Source: JBBSHJ01 sp038253135 | GTDB taxonomy: Bacteria; Actinomycetota; Actinomycetes; Mycobacteriales; QHCD01 | Assembly (NCBI GenBank): GCA_038253135.1 | Contig: JBBSHJ010000060.1 | Location: 1-19,990 of the forward strand | Length of the DNA: 19,990 bases | Direction of reading: 5' to 3' | Part shown: piece after piece, positions 1-7,613 of the stretch | Layout: each line of letters starts with the position of its first letter | Position numbering within the stretch: position 1 is the first letter of the stretch | Made by a program: the position numbers and the translations under genes | The notes under the pieces: generated by a model | What the model was told of the DNA's origin: nothing | The model's input: only the letters and a program-made list of their open reading frames with translations | Databases searched by the model: none

Positions 1-48
1 GTAGTAGTACGTCTTCCCACCCTGCTTCTTACCCACAATCGACGCCAT
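1..48 (-). CDS. IS1634-type transposase, N-terminal 16 codons only (cut by window edge)
   Basis: Reading leftwards from an ATG at 48-46 gives MASIVGKKQGGKTYYY and then leaves the window. This opening closely resembles the N-terminus of IS1634-family (IS4 superfamily, DDE) transposases, which commonly begin MASIVGKK-GG-TYYY. Such enzymes cut and paste their own element. Only 16 residues are visible, so no catalytic residues can be checked. The element's terminal inverted repeat should lie between about 49 and 146, but I could not fix the boundary or a target duplication. The assignment rests on recognising this short conserved start, and a chance match of this quality is unlikely. Confidence 0.7.
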   Translation of the reverse strand, partial: MASIVGKKQGGKTYYY

Positions 49-146
49 ATCTAGGTAATACACGTTTCAGGCCCAAGAACCAAGCACCACAGCGGAAGAC
101 ACCCTGGTCAATCACACAGCGGGGAAACTCCCGCTAGGGTGCGGGC

Positions 147-682
147 ATGGCCGACGATGCTGGTGGAGATCCTCCGCCGGGAGGTGCTCAGCTGGGCGTC
201 GATGAGCGGGCCGCAACCGCCGATGAGCGCGGGACTCTGGACGCGTTCCTCGAGTTCTACCGCGGCATCGTGGTCAAGAAGGTCGCCGGGCTCTCGGACG
301 AGGACGCCCGGCGCCGACTGGTGCCGTCGTCCACGACCGCCGGCGGGATCGTCAAGCATCTGCGCTGGGTCGAGGACGGGTGGTCACCCAGCTGTTCGCG
401 GGGTGTGCCGGCGACAATCGTCGGCCGCACGATCGCGACTGGGAGTTCCGGTTCGAGCCCGGCGAGACGCTCGAGCAGCTGATCGCCCGCTACGAGACGG
501 CGTGCGAGCGATCGCGGGCGGTGGCGGCCGCGCACGCGCTCGACGACACGGTCCCGCACAAGCGGATGGGCTCGGTCTCGCTGCGGTGGATCTGTGTACA
601 TCTCATCGAGGAGACGGCGCGGCACGCCGGACACCTCGACATTCTCCGCGAGCAGACTGACGGGCAGACCGGCTTCGATTGA
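147..682 (+). pseudogene. DinB-like / DUF664 family protein, broken by a frameshift
   Basis: Two frames together make one DinB-superfamily protein. The first, from ATG 147, ends its homologous part at HLRWVEDGW (codons to 383). The second carries TQLFAGCAGDNRRPHDRDW and runs to TGA 680-682. Inserting one T near 384 would read W-F-T-Q-L-F, the expected family sequence, so one base appears to be missing. The family fold is a four-helix bundle with three metal-binding histidines; candidates are the His in IVKHLRW and those in HLIEETARHAGHLDILRE. Actinobacterial members are often thiol (mycothiol)-dependent enzymes, but the substrate is unknown. The repaired length of about 178 residues fits the family. 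The first 30 residues are proline/glycine-rich and the true start may be later. It could be a genuine pseudogene or a sequencing error. Confidence 0.75.
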
Positions 683-733
683 GCTTTCCCTCGACGTGGA
701 GTCCCGGCGTGGGCAGCGTCGAGAGGAGGTGTC

Positions 734-883
734 ATGTCTACGATTACGGTCCGGAACATGGACGAGGGCGTTCAGCGGCTCAAGCGCAGTGCAGCTCCGC
801 ACAACCGATGCCCCGGAGCCGGCCGTCATGACGTGGCTGGAGCGCTTGGGACCAGGCGGAATGACGTCGTAGAGCATCGTTAG
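734..883 (+). pseudogene. remnant of a FitA-type ribbon-helix-helix antitoxin
   Basis: An ATG at 734, preceded by a strong GAGAGGAGG ribosome site at 721-729, opens a 49-codon frame beginning MSTITVRNMDEGVQRLKRSA. That opening matches the beta strand and first helix of FitA/VapB-type ribbon-helix-helix antitoxins (typically MSTITVRNLDE-VQRRLK-RAA). After about residue 22 the match is lost: the second helix, usually around HNRSMEAE, is replaced by PHNRCPGAGRHD. Partial similarity (GALGTRRNDVVEH) may resume before the TAG at 881. Intact family members are near 75-85 residues. No PIN-domain toxin follows it, so this is probably a decayed toxin-antitoxin locus. A functional short peptide cannot be excluded. 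Confidence 0.5.
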
Positions 884-1412
884 GCGGTCTGTCCTGTCTC
901 CCATTCTCGCCCACGACTTCTCGGGCGCAGGTACGACGTACCATTGAGAATGCTGCCGAATTCCGTCGACCGCTGGGCACGCCCGCCGAGCAGGTTCGCA
1001 GTGCTTCAGCATTCTGCGAGCGCGGAAATTCCAGCCGGCCCCCCGGTCGGTCCGGTCTCTCGCCGATCCGCACGATCTCGGATGACACTTCGGACTCATG
1101 GAAGTCTTACGTAAGGCGAGTTTCGGCGACGTCGAGGTGTAGCTCAACGGCCTCAGGCCCTGGTTTCGGATCGTCCAATCGACCATCCGGAGAATCCAAT
1201 GCGCCCGGTAAGGGAGCATCGTTTCGGGCCCGATCAGCTCGGTGGGCAGCTCGTCGAAGCGCGCCACCGGCTCGGATCTTCCCAGGCGAGGAGGAAGCCC
1301 ACGGAAAACCAGACCCAGCCCGCTGGACGACCACAACAAACGCGTAACGATCAGCAGGAAGCGCGCGTAACCAACCCGGCCCGGATCCTGAAAACAACGC
1401 GATCCCTATGCT
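884..1412. other. gene-poor stretch, no supportable gene
   Basis: About 530 bases lie between the antitoxin remnant and the end of pdxS. Several overlapping open frames exist on both strands, but none has a good ribosome site with a recognisable protein. A minus-strand frame over roughly 1130-1339 has G/C-rich third positions and reads plausibly (for example RFDELPTELIGPETMLPYRA), so it may be a fragment of a dead gene, but I do not recognise it. There is no PIN-domain toxin and no PdxT-like glutaminase here. Codon bias and G+C look slightly less regular than in neighbouring genes. Confidence 0.5.
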
Positions 1413-2336
1413 CTACCAGCCGCGCTCGGCCAGCCGGTGCGGCTCGGGGATCTCCTCGACGTTGATGCCGACCATGGCTTCGCCGAGTCCGCGAGACACC
1501 TTGGCAATCACGTCAGGATCGTCGTGGAACGTCGTGGCCTTGACGATGGCCGCGGCGCGCTCGGCCGGGTTGCCCGCCTTGAAGATGCCCGAGCCCACGA
1601 AGACGCCCTCGGCACCGAGCTGCATCATCATGGCCGCGTCGGCCGGGGTGGCGATGCCGCCGGCGGTGAAAAGCACGACGGGCAGCTTGCCGGCGCGGGC
1701 GACCTCGGCGACGAGCTCGTACGGCGCCCCGAGCTCCTTGGCCGCGACGAAGAGCTCGTCCCCGGGCAGCGACGTCAGCCGGCGGATCTGGGAGCGGATC
1801 TCGCGCATGTGCGTCGTCGCGTTGGAGACGTCCCCGGTGCCCGCCTCGCCCTTGGACCGGATCATGGCGGCGCCTTCGGTAATGCGGCGCAGCGCCTCGC
1901 CGAGGTTGGTCGCGCCGCACACGAACGGCACCGTGAACGCCCACTTGTCGATGTGGTTGGCGTAGTCGGCCGGCGTCAGCACCTCGGACTCGTCGACGTA
2001 GTCGACCCCGAGCGATTGGAGCACCTGCGCCTCGACGAAGTGCCCGATGCGCGCCTTGGCCATCACCGGGATCGAGACGGCGGCGATGATGCCGTCGATC
2101 ATGTCGGGGTCGCTCATCCGGGACACGCCGCCCTGCGCGCGGATGTCAGCCGGCACCCGCTCGAGCGCCATGACGGCGACCGCGCCGGCGTCCTCGGCGA
2201 TCTTGGCCTGCTCCGGCGTGACGACGTCCATGATCACGCCGCCCTTGAGCATCTCGGCCATACCCCGCTTCACCCGGGCGGTGCCGGTCTGCGACGCGGT
2301 GGCGGACTCGGAGGTGGACATTTCGGCGGCGGACAC
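1413..2336 (-). CDS. pdxS: pyridoxal 5'-phosphate synthase, lyase subunit PdxS
   Basis: PdxS (Pdx1) condenses ribose 5-phosphate, glyceraldehyde 3-phosphate and ammonia into PLP in the cytoplasm. It works as a dodecamer with the PdxT glutaminase supplying ammonia. The 307-residue product is full length and matches the family throughout. Asp37 lies in GGVIMDVV. Lys94 in VMAKARIGHF and Lys162 in MIRSKGEAGTGD correspond to the two catalytic lysines, and the phosphate-binding GGIATPADA follows. I chose the GTG at 2336 because GAGAGG stands seven bases before it; the ATG at 2321 has no such site. The gene lies 110 bases after the LemA-like gene on the same strand. No pdxT follows: the sequence to the left edge holds only remnants and an IS end, so PdxT must be encoded elsewhere. 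Confidence 0.96.
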   Translation of the reverse strand: MSAAEMSTSESATASQTGTARVKRGMAEMLKGGVIMDVVTPEQAKIAEDAGAVAVMALERVPADIRAQGGVSRMSDPDMIDGIIAAVSIPVMAKARIGHFVEAQVLQSLGVDYVDESEVLTPADYANHIDKWAFTVPFVCGATNLGEALRRITEGAAMIRSKGEAGTGDVSNATTHMREIRSQIRRLTSLPGDELFVAAKELGAPYELVAEVARAGKLPVVLFTAGGIATPADAAMMMQLGAEGVFVGSGIFKAGNPAERAAAIVKATTFHDDPDVIAKVSRGLGEAMVGINVEEIPEPHRLAERGW

Positions 2337-2446
2337 GGCAGGGCCTCTCGGTATACGGCGGAACGGCAGACGGTGGTCGTTCTGCGCTGCTGGGATTGGG
2401 CTGCTGAGGAAGATCTCGGTACGACGGCGCAGCCGTGCTCTCGAGT

Positions 2447-3034
2447 TTAGTGCGGTTCGGCGGGACTTTCCTCCGGGCCGGCCGCGTCGCGAAGTACGGC
2501 CGCGTCGCGAGGTACGGCCGCGTCGCGAGGAACGGCCGCACCGAGCGGTACGACGGTGTCGGCGATCTCGAAGAACGTGGGCCGCGCGCCGCGCGAGAGC
2601 CGTAGCAGCCGCGGCAGCCGCCGCCGCCGCAGCGCCAGCGTGTCCCGTACGACGTCGTTGTAGAAGCGCCGCGCGAGCACGACGCGCTCGCCGGCGTCCG
2701 TGAGGTCGGCCCGGCGATCCGGGTCACCGCCGGCGGGAAGCCGCATCAACGCCCGACCGAGATCGTTCTCGGCGGACTCGCGAGACGCGCCGTCGCTGTC
2801 GAGCGCAGCCCGGCACAGCAACCGCAGCTCGTCGGCGACCAGCACGAACCCCGGCGGGTTCGAGTCGATCAGCGCCTGCACGGCGGCCGCACGGCGTACC
2901 AGCTGGGCATCGAGTCCGGCCCGCGCCGCCTCGACCCGGTTGGTCAGGCGGGACAGCCGGGCCGCGAGTGAGTACATCTCGAACGCCAGCCCGGCCACGA
3001 GGAGGCACGCGAGCACGGCGATCAGCACGGCCAT
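2447..3034 (-). CDS. LemA-family membrane-anchored protein
   Basis: The product has 195 residues. A hydrophobic segment at about 2-19 is followed by a helical cytoplasmic or periplasmic region. The central part (LTNRVEAARAGLDAQLVRRA, ERVVLARRFYNDVVRDTLAL) and the later PTFFEIADT follow the LemA pattern, in which a conserved ARxxYNDxVRxYN helix is followed by a loop and a short FF motif. LemA proteins are N-terminally anchored helical bundles of unknown biochemical role. The C-terminus is unusual: from about residue 165 it is an imperfect PRDAAV repeat encoded by tandem 18-base units. The gene sits between pimA and pdxS, 129 bases after pimA. In mycobacteria the slot after pimA holds a different, NUDIX-motif membrane protein. 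The family assignment is by motif and is fairly, not fully, secure. Confidence 0.7.
   Translation of the reverse strand: MAVLIAVLACLLVAGLAFEMYSLAARLSRLTNRVEAARAGLDAQLVRRAAAVQALIDSNPPGFVLVADELRLLCRAALDSDGASRESAENDLGRALMRLPAGGDPDRRADLTDAGERVVLARRFYNDVVRDTLALRRRRLPRLLRLSRGARPTFFEIADTVVPLGAAVPRDAAVPRDAAVLRDAAGPEESPAEPH
2479..2532. repeat. three tandem 18-bp repeats in the 3' end of the LemA-like gene
   Basis: Three adjacent copies of CGGCCGCGTCGCGARGWA occupy 2479-2496, 2497-2514 and 2515-2532. They differ at only three positions, and CGGCCG begins a partial fourth copy at 2533-2538. Because 18 is a multiple of three, the repeats keep the reading frame and encode PRDAAV/LRDAAG-type hexapeptides in the C-terminal tail. 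Copy number probably varies between strains by replication slippage. Confidence 0.85.
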
Positions 3035-3163
3035 TGCGGCTCATGCTAGGCCGAACCGCGGGCCGGATCGCGACGCAGGGACCGCACGAACCCTCCGCAC
3101 GCCGGCGAATCGGTCCCGATCGGCGAGGACTGCCCGCCCGACCGGCGGGCGTCCGGCCCCGCC

Positions 3164-4342
3164 TCAGCCCGACGAGTCGTCGGCGACGACCGATAGGGAC
3201 GTGCCCGACACCGCGATCACCGTCTCGTAGACCTGCACGATCGATCGCGCCACCACCGGCCAGTCGTAAACCCGGACCACGCGGCGACCCCGGGCGGCCA
3301 GCTCGGCCCGGAGCGCCGGCCGGGTCAGCAATTCCTCGAGCCCGGCCGCGAGGCCGCCCGGGTCGCCGGTCCGGAAGGTCCGGCCAGCGAGCTCGCGTGG
3401 CGCCGCCCCGGCCGATCCCCCGCCGAGGACGGTCAGGAACGGCGGCAGGTCGCTGGCCACGATCGCCGCTCCCGCCGCCATCGCCTCGAGCAGGATCACG
3501 CCGAAGCTTTCCCCGCCCAGGTTCGGCGCGCAATAGACATCGAGCGAGGCCAGCATCCGCGCCTTGTCGTCGTCCGAGCACTGGCCCATGAAGTCGATGC
3601 GCCCGCGGACGCGCGGGGATGCGCCGGCCAGCAGGTCGGCCTGGTCGCCCGCGCCCACCACGAGCAGCCGCAGGTCGGGACGGCGTATGACGAGCTGGTC
3701 CATCGCCGCCAGCAGCACCCGCATCCCCTTGCGCGGCTCGTCGTACCTCCCGATGAACCCGACGGTGCCGCCCGGTCGCGGGTAGCCCGGCAGCGGTACG
3801 GCGGCGGCGTAGCGCTGCACGGATACGCCGTTGGGGATCTCGATCGCGTCGCCGCCGAGATGCTCCACCTGCACCTTGCGGGCCGCCGCGGACACGGCGA
3901 TCCGCCCGGCGATCCGCTCGAGGAACGGCTGCAGCACGCCGCCGGCCGCGGCCAGGGAGCGCGACCGCTGGTTGCTGGTGTGAAAGGTCGCCACGATCGG
4001 CCCGTGCGCGAGCATGATCGCCAGCAGCGAGATGCTCGGGGCGACCGGCTCGTGCACGTGCAGCACGTCGAAATGTCCCTCGCGCAACCAGCGCCGGACC
4101 CGGGAAGCGGCCACCGGCCCGAACTGCAGCCGCGCGACCGAGCCGTTGTAGCGGACGGGTACGGCGCGCCCGGCCGGCACGATGTAGCCCGGCAGACCGG
4201 TCCGGTCATCCACCGGTGCCAGCACGGACACCTCGTGGCCGAGGGCGATCAGCGCTTCAGCGAGGTCCCGGACGTGCGCGCCGACCCCACCCGGAACATC
4301 CCAGGCATAGGGGCAGACCAACCCCACCCGCAGCGCCGTCAC
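3164..4342 (-). CDS. pimA: phosphatidyl-myo-inositol mannosyltransferase PimA
   Basis: PimA is a GT4 (GT-B fold) enzyme that moves mannose from GDP-mannose to the 2-position of phosphatidylinositol at the inner face of the membrane. This is the first committed step of PIM synthesis. The 392-residue product follows mycobacterial PimA along its length: CPYAWDVPGG (about 10-19), PVRYNGSVARLQFGP, HVHEP, VATFHTS (His121), GRYDEPRKGM (Arg199, Lys205) and LGGESFGVILLEAMAAG (Glu278), which make up the donor and acceptor sites. The start is uncertain: GTG 4342 places VGLVCPY close to the N-terminus as in the family, while ATG 4372 would add ten charged residues. The gene follows the patA-like gene by 92 bases on the same strand, consistent with a PIM operon. 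Confidence 0.92.
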   Translation of the reverse strand: MTALRVGLVCPYAWDVPGGVGAHVRDLAEALIALGHEVSVLAPVDDRTGLPGYIVPAGRAVPVRYNGSVARLQFGPVAASRVRRWLREGHFDVLHVHEPVAPSISLLAIMLAHGPIVATFHTSNQRSRSLAAAGGVLQPFLERIAGRIAVSAAARKVQVEHLGGDAIEIPNGVSVQRYAAAVPLPGYPRPGGTVGFIGRYDEPRKGMRVLLAAMDQLVIRRPDLRLLVVGAGDQADLLAGASPRVRGRIDFMGQCSDDDKARMLASLDVYCAPNLGGESFGVILLEAMAAGAAIVASDLPPFLTVLGGGSAGAAPRELAGRTFRTGDPGGLAAGLEELLTRPALRAELAARGRRVVRVYDWPVVARSIVQVYETVIAVSGTSLSVVADDSSG

Positions 4343-4434
4343 GGGCTCATCACGCCGGTCATCACGCGGCATCCTCCGTCGCTGCGCGCCTCGCTTGTTC
4401 CTCGCTCCATGTCCGCCCGGTCGGTCTCCGCCGC

Positions 4435-5328
4435 TCACCACATCCGCTGCAGCATGTGCCAGTCCGACGGGTACGCCGCGATGTCGGCGGCGAAAACGTC
4501 GGCCAGCTGCTGGGTCGCGGTCGAGATGCGGTCCCTCAGCCGCCCGCCGGGCGGCAGCAGGATCTCCTGGTGCACATGCAGCGCCCAGTCGGGCCCGTCG
4601 AACCGGCAACCGACGGGCAACAGCGCGGCCCCGGTCGTCGCGGCGAGCAGGGCCGGACCGGCCGGCATGGAGGTCGGCGCGCCGAAGAACGTCACCGGGA
4701 TGCCGCGCCGGGACAGGTCGCGGTCGGACACGAGCGCGACCGTCCGGCCGGCCCTCAGCCGCCGCTTGAGGACGTCGGCCGGCGGCTCGGCGCCGCCGGT
4801 GTTCGCCAGCACCTCCATGCCGAGTGACTCGCGGTAGGCGACGAACCGGTCGAAGATCGACTCGGGCGCCAGCCGCTCGGCGACGGTGGTGAAAGGCAGG
4901 CCGTACCGGATCACCCAGATCGCGGCCGCGTCCCAGTTCCCGGTGTGCGGGAGTGCCAGGATGATGCCGCGGCCGCGGTTCCCGTCGAGGAGCTCGGTGC
5001 CCTTGACCGCGACCCGGTCGGCGATCTCGGCCTGGTCCATCGCCGGCAGCCGGAAGGTCTCCCGCCAGAACCGCGCGTAGGACCGCATCCCGGCCCGGAC
5101 CACGGTCTCGAGATGCTCCGGATCATCGGTGCCCACCACCCGCCCGAGGTTCTCCCGCAGTCGCGCGACACCGGCGCCGCCGCGGCGGTACGACGCGTCC
5201 GCGGCGGCGGCAAACCCCCGGCGTACGACCGGCTCGGGGAGGTAGCGCACGGCCAGCCAGCCCGCGCCGTACGCCGCGTCCGCCAGCCTGGCGCGGGCAC
5301 GCTCCTTTCGGGCGGGGACCGTCGTCAC
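4435..5328 (-). CDS. patA: phosphatidylinositol mannoside acyltransferase (PatA-like)
   Basis: This 297-residue protein belongs to the LpxL/HtrB-like lysophospholipid acyltransferase family. PatA uses acyl-CoA to acylate the mannose 6-position of PIM1 or PIM2 at the cytoplasmic membrane face. The HX4D catalytic motif is present as HTGNWD (His128, Asp133). Other conserved blocks are FWRETFRLP, VALVSDRDLSRRGI, FFGAPTSMPAGPALLA and the tail YPSDWHMLQRMW. I chose GTG 5328 because it overlaps the pgsA stop as GTGA, a clear sign of translational coupling; the frame stays open upstream inside pgsA but has no support there. The flanking genes (PI-phosphate synthase, PimA) make the PIM role likely. 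The specific acceptor is inferred from family and context. Confidence 0.9.
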   Translation of the reverse strand: MTTVPARKERARARLADAAYGAGWLAVRYLPEPVVRRGFAAAADASYRRGGAGVARLRENLGRVVGTDDPEHLETVVRAGMRSYARFWRETFRLPAMDQAEIADRVAVKGTELLDGNRGRGIILALPHTGNWDAAAIWVIRYGLPFTTVAERLAPESIFDRFVAYRESLGMEVLANTGGAEPPADVLKRRLRAGRTVALVSDRDLSRRGIPVTFFGAPTSMPAGPALLAATTGAALLPVGCRFDGPDWALHVHQEILLPPGGRLRDRISTATQQLADVFAADIAAYPSDWHMLQRMW

Positions 5329-5945
5329 TTGGCCGATTGCGTCTGCTGGGCCGACTGGCGCCGCACCTCGGCCATGCGCTGCCAGACGGTGATCGCCGAT
5401 GCGAGCACCAGGAACCACAGCGCGATCTCCAGCACGTACGGGATGCCGAGACCGGACAGTCCGGTGCCGACGAGGGCGATGATCAGGCGCTCGGCCCGCT
5501 CGGCGAAGCCCACATTGCAGGTCATGCCCAGACCCTCGGCCCGCGCCTTGATGTAGGACGTCACGGCGCCGAGCACGAGGCAGAGCAGCGCGGCGACGAC
5601 GATCCGCTCGCTGTCACCGCCGCGGGAGAACCACCAGGCCAGGGCCGCGAAGATCGCCGCGTCGGCGACGCGATCCATCGTCGAGTCGAGTACCGCTCCG
5701 AAGCGCGACGACTCGCCGCGGGCCCGCGCCACCGCACCGTCGAGAACGTCGAGCATCACGAAGAACCAGATCACGAACGTCCCGGCCAGCAGCCGTCCGG
5801 TGCCCAGCAGGCCGAGGGCCCCTCCGACGGCGCCGAGGGTGCCGACGGCGGTGATCGCGTCCGGCGTCACGCCCGCGTGGGCGAGGCGGACGCCCAGCGG
5901 TGCGATGACCTTCGATACCGAAGGCCGGGCAAAGACGTTGAGCAT
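5325..5945 (-). CDS. pgsA: phosphatidylinositol phosphate synthase (CDP-alcohol phosphatidyltransferase)
   Basis: The 206-residue integral membrane enzyme carries the full CDP-alcohol phosphotransferase signature DxxDGxxARx8GxxxDxxxD: Asp66, Asp69, Gly70, Ala73, Arg74, Gly83, Asp87 and Asp91. These residues bind metal and CDP-diacylglycerol. In Actinobacteria with this gene order the product joins inositol 1-phosphate to CDP-DAG, giving PI-phosphate, the precursor of PI and PIMs. About six hydrophobic segments are visible. The ATG at 5945 starts MLNVFARPSVSKVI, as in mycobacterial PgsA1. Its TGA overlaps the GTG of the patA-like gene. A phosphatidylglycerophosphate synthase is the main alternative, but the patA-pimA neighbourhood favours the PI role. 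Here it is the first gene of its strand block, without HIT and thrS directly ahead. Confidence 0.92.
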   Translation of the reverse strand: MLNVFARPSVSKVIAPLGVRLAHAGVTPDAITAVGTLGAVGGALGLLGTGRLLAGTFVIWFFVMLDVLDGAVARARGESSRFGAVLDSTMDRVADAAIFAALAWWFSRGGDSERIVVAALLCLVLGAVTSYIKARAEGLGMTCNVGFAERAERLIIALVGTGLSGLGIPYVLEIALWFLVLASAITVWQRMAEVRRQSAQQTQSAK

Positions 5946-6060
5946 CGAGGTCCATTCGCGGCGCGGGTGGTTGCAACTGCGAGCAACGATAGTCGGGCGA
6001 CCCTGCCGGGCCGCACATCCGACCGATCACGCGTGCCCCGACACACTCCCGAACGGGGGA

Positions 6061-6089
6061 GTGAAACGTTTCGATTTCCTGTGTAGTCT
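6061..6089 (+). promoter_or_regulatory. LacI-type operator overlapping a probable promoter
   Basis: A perfect 10-base palindrome, GAAACGTTTC, lies at 6063-6072, upstream of the binding-protein gene. AACGTT-centred palindromes are typical operators of LacI-family sugar repressors. GTGAAA (6061-6066) and TAGTCT (6084-6089) are separated by 17 bases and could be weak -35 and -10 elements, with the operator covering the -35 and spacer. This would give repression lifted by the transported sugar. No LacI-type gene is present in the window, so the regulator must act from elsewhere. The palindrome is seen; the promoter and repressor are inferred. Confidence 0.6.
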
Positions 6090-6146
6090 GTGGCCCACTT
6101 CACAGCTCTACTCACCCTGGACGCCCAGAAACGCAGGGAGCCGCTG

Positions 6147-7613
6147 ATGGCATCCACCCCCGACGGCGCCGGCCCGGGCCAGCACAGCGCACGCCCGGCC
6201 GCCGTCCCCACGGCATCGCTGACCAGAGCGGCCCTCTCGCGGCGGCACGCACTGCGAGCGCTCAGCGGTCTCGGCCTCGGCGCGGCCGGGCTCACGCTGC
6301 CGGCCTGCTCGTTCACCAAGGGGCAGAAGACCATTACGCCCATCTCTGTCGGCAAGAAGCCGGCGCCGGGCAGGGATATCAACATCGAGATGTATTCGCT
6401 ATGGGGTTCTACAACCGGACAAGGCCTTGTCGACCTGGCCGCTGCCTACGAGGCGAAGCAGGACAAGGTCGGGGTGCGGATCACCTACGGCGGGGCGACC
6501 TCCTCCGGGGGCTACGAGCAGGACAAGTTGTTCACGGCGATCGCGGGCAACCAGCCGCCGGACATCGCCCAGCTCGTTCCGGTGCAGACCTCCCAATGGG
6601 AAAACCTCGGGATCATGACCGACCTCACCGACTGGATCGAGGCCGACGGGATCAAATCGAGCGACTTCCTCGGGCCGGCCTGGCACGACATGAACGTGAA
6701 CGGCCGCATCTACCAGATGCAATGGGACGCCGACCCCAACTTCCCGTTCTTCTACAACAAGGTCCTCTTCGAGAAGAGCGGGCTGGACCCCGACAAGCCG
6801 CCGACGACGATCGATGAGATCACCGAGTATTCGAAGAAGATCCTCCGCAAGTCGGGAGGGCGCGTCACGAAGATCGGAATCGTCCCTTGGGACCAGTACG
6901 GCATGTCCAACTCCGTCTTCACCTGGGGCTGGGCATTCGGCGGCTCCTTCTACGACGACAAGACGGGAGCCATCACGCCCGACAACGAATACGTCGTCAA
7001 GGCCCTCGAGTGGATATGCAACTTCGCGAAATCGGTCGGCGGGGCCAGCAACGTTTCCATCTCGCCGCCAGGGCTGACCCTGCACCCGATCAGCGGCGGA
7101 AACCTCGGGATGTCGGGTCTGGTCACCACCAACTACACCGACATCGTCAAGGCCAAGCCCACGAATGTGAAACTCGGGTCGGCCCTGTGGCCCTACCAGA
7201 AGCCCGGTAACGACAAGCCCGGCGCGGGCGCATGGATCGGAGGCTGGGCCGCCTTCATTCCGAAGGGCTCGAAGCACCCGAAGGAGGCATACGACTTCCT
7301 CAAGTGGTTCTCGGCCACGCCCGAGGGCACGAACCTCGCCTACAAGGGCGCCGGCTTCCCGCCGGCCTACGTGCACTCCCCCGCATTGAAGGCGTTGAAG
7401 GCGGACAAGAACTTGCGGCCCTACTACGACGTGCTCTACAGCACCGACCACTCCCGCCCGGCCATGCCCGTCGGCTCGTTCTACGCGACGCAGATCGACG
7501 AGCACGCGGCCAAGGCGCTTTTCGGTCAGACCACACCGCTGCAGGCGATGCGGACCGTCAAGGAGAACACCGAAAAGGAATTTGCTAGATTCAAGAAGCA
7601 GGTGAAGCAATGA
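6147..7613 (+). CDS. ABC importer sugar-binding lipoprotein (family 1), Tat-exported
   Basis: This 488-residue solute-binding protein starts at ATG 6147, with CAGGGAG about seven bases before it. The N-terminus has a twin-arginine motif (SRRHAL, Arg32-Arg33), a hydrophobic stretch, and a lipobox ending LPAC with Cys54 as the lipidated residue. The mature part has the fold pattern of CUT1-type sugar-binding proteins: IEMYSLWGSTT, a QPPDIAQL segment, the aromatic run FPFFYNKVLFEKSGLDP, and PKGSKHPKEAYDFLKWF near the C-terminal lobe. It should capture a mono- or oligosaccharide outside the membrane. The substrate cannot be read from the sequence. Its stop overlaps the next start as ATGA, so it is cotranslated with the permease. 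Confidence 0.92.
   Translation: MASTPDGAGPGQHSARPAAVPTASLTRAALSRRHALRALSGLGLGAAGLTLPACSFTKGQKTITPISVGKKPAPGRDINIEMYSLWGSTTGQGLVDLAAAYEAKQDKVGVRITYGGATSSGGYEQDKLFTAIAGNQPPDIAQLVPVQTSQWENLGIMTDLTDWIEADGIKSSDFLGPAWHDMNVNGRIYQMQWDADPNFPFFYNKVLFEKSGLDPDKPPTTIDEITEYSKKILRKSGGRVTKIGIVPWDQYGMSNSVFTWGWAFGGSFYDDKTGAITPDNEYVVKALEWICNFAKSVGGASNVSISPPGLTLHPISGGNLGMSGLVTTNYTDIVKAKPTNVKLGSALWPYQKPGNDKPGAGAWIGGWAAFIPKGSKHPKEAYDFLKWFSATPEGTNLAYKGAGFPPAYVHSPALKALKADKNLRPYYDVLYSTDHSRPAMPVGSFYATQIDEHAAKALFGQTTPLQAMRTVKENTEKEFARFKKQVKQ

Noticed and set aside
1437..2450. 337-codon plus-strand frame opposite pdxS
   Set aside because: It is an antisense shadow, dominated by His, Asp, Arg and Gly, covering the highly conserved PdxS sequence.
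2479..2538. CRISPR-like array
   Set aside because: The 18-bp units are directly adjacent with no spacers and lie within a coding frame, so they are a simple tandem repeat.
4343..4609. Longer N-terminus for PimA
   Set aside because: The extra residues are Arg/Ala-rich, have no PimA similarity and overlap the end of the patA-like gene; family proteins begin almost directly at the VGLVCPY strand.
6399..7610. 403-codon minus-strand frame opposite the first binding protein
   Set aside because: It is antisense to a gene with clear lipoprotein signal and family motifs, and has no motif of its own.
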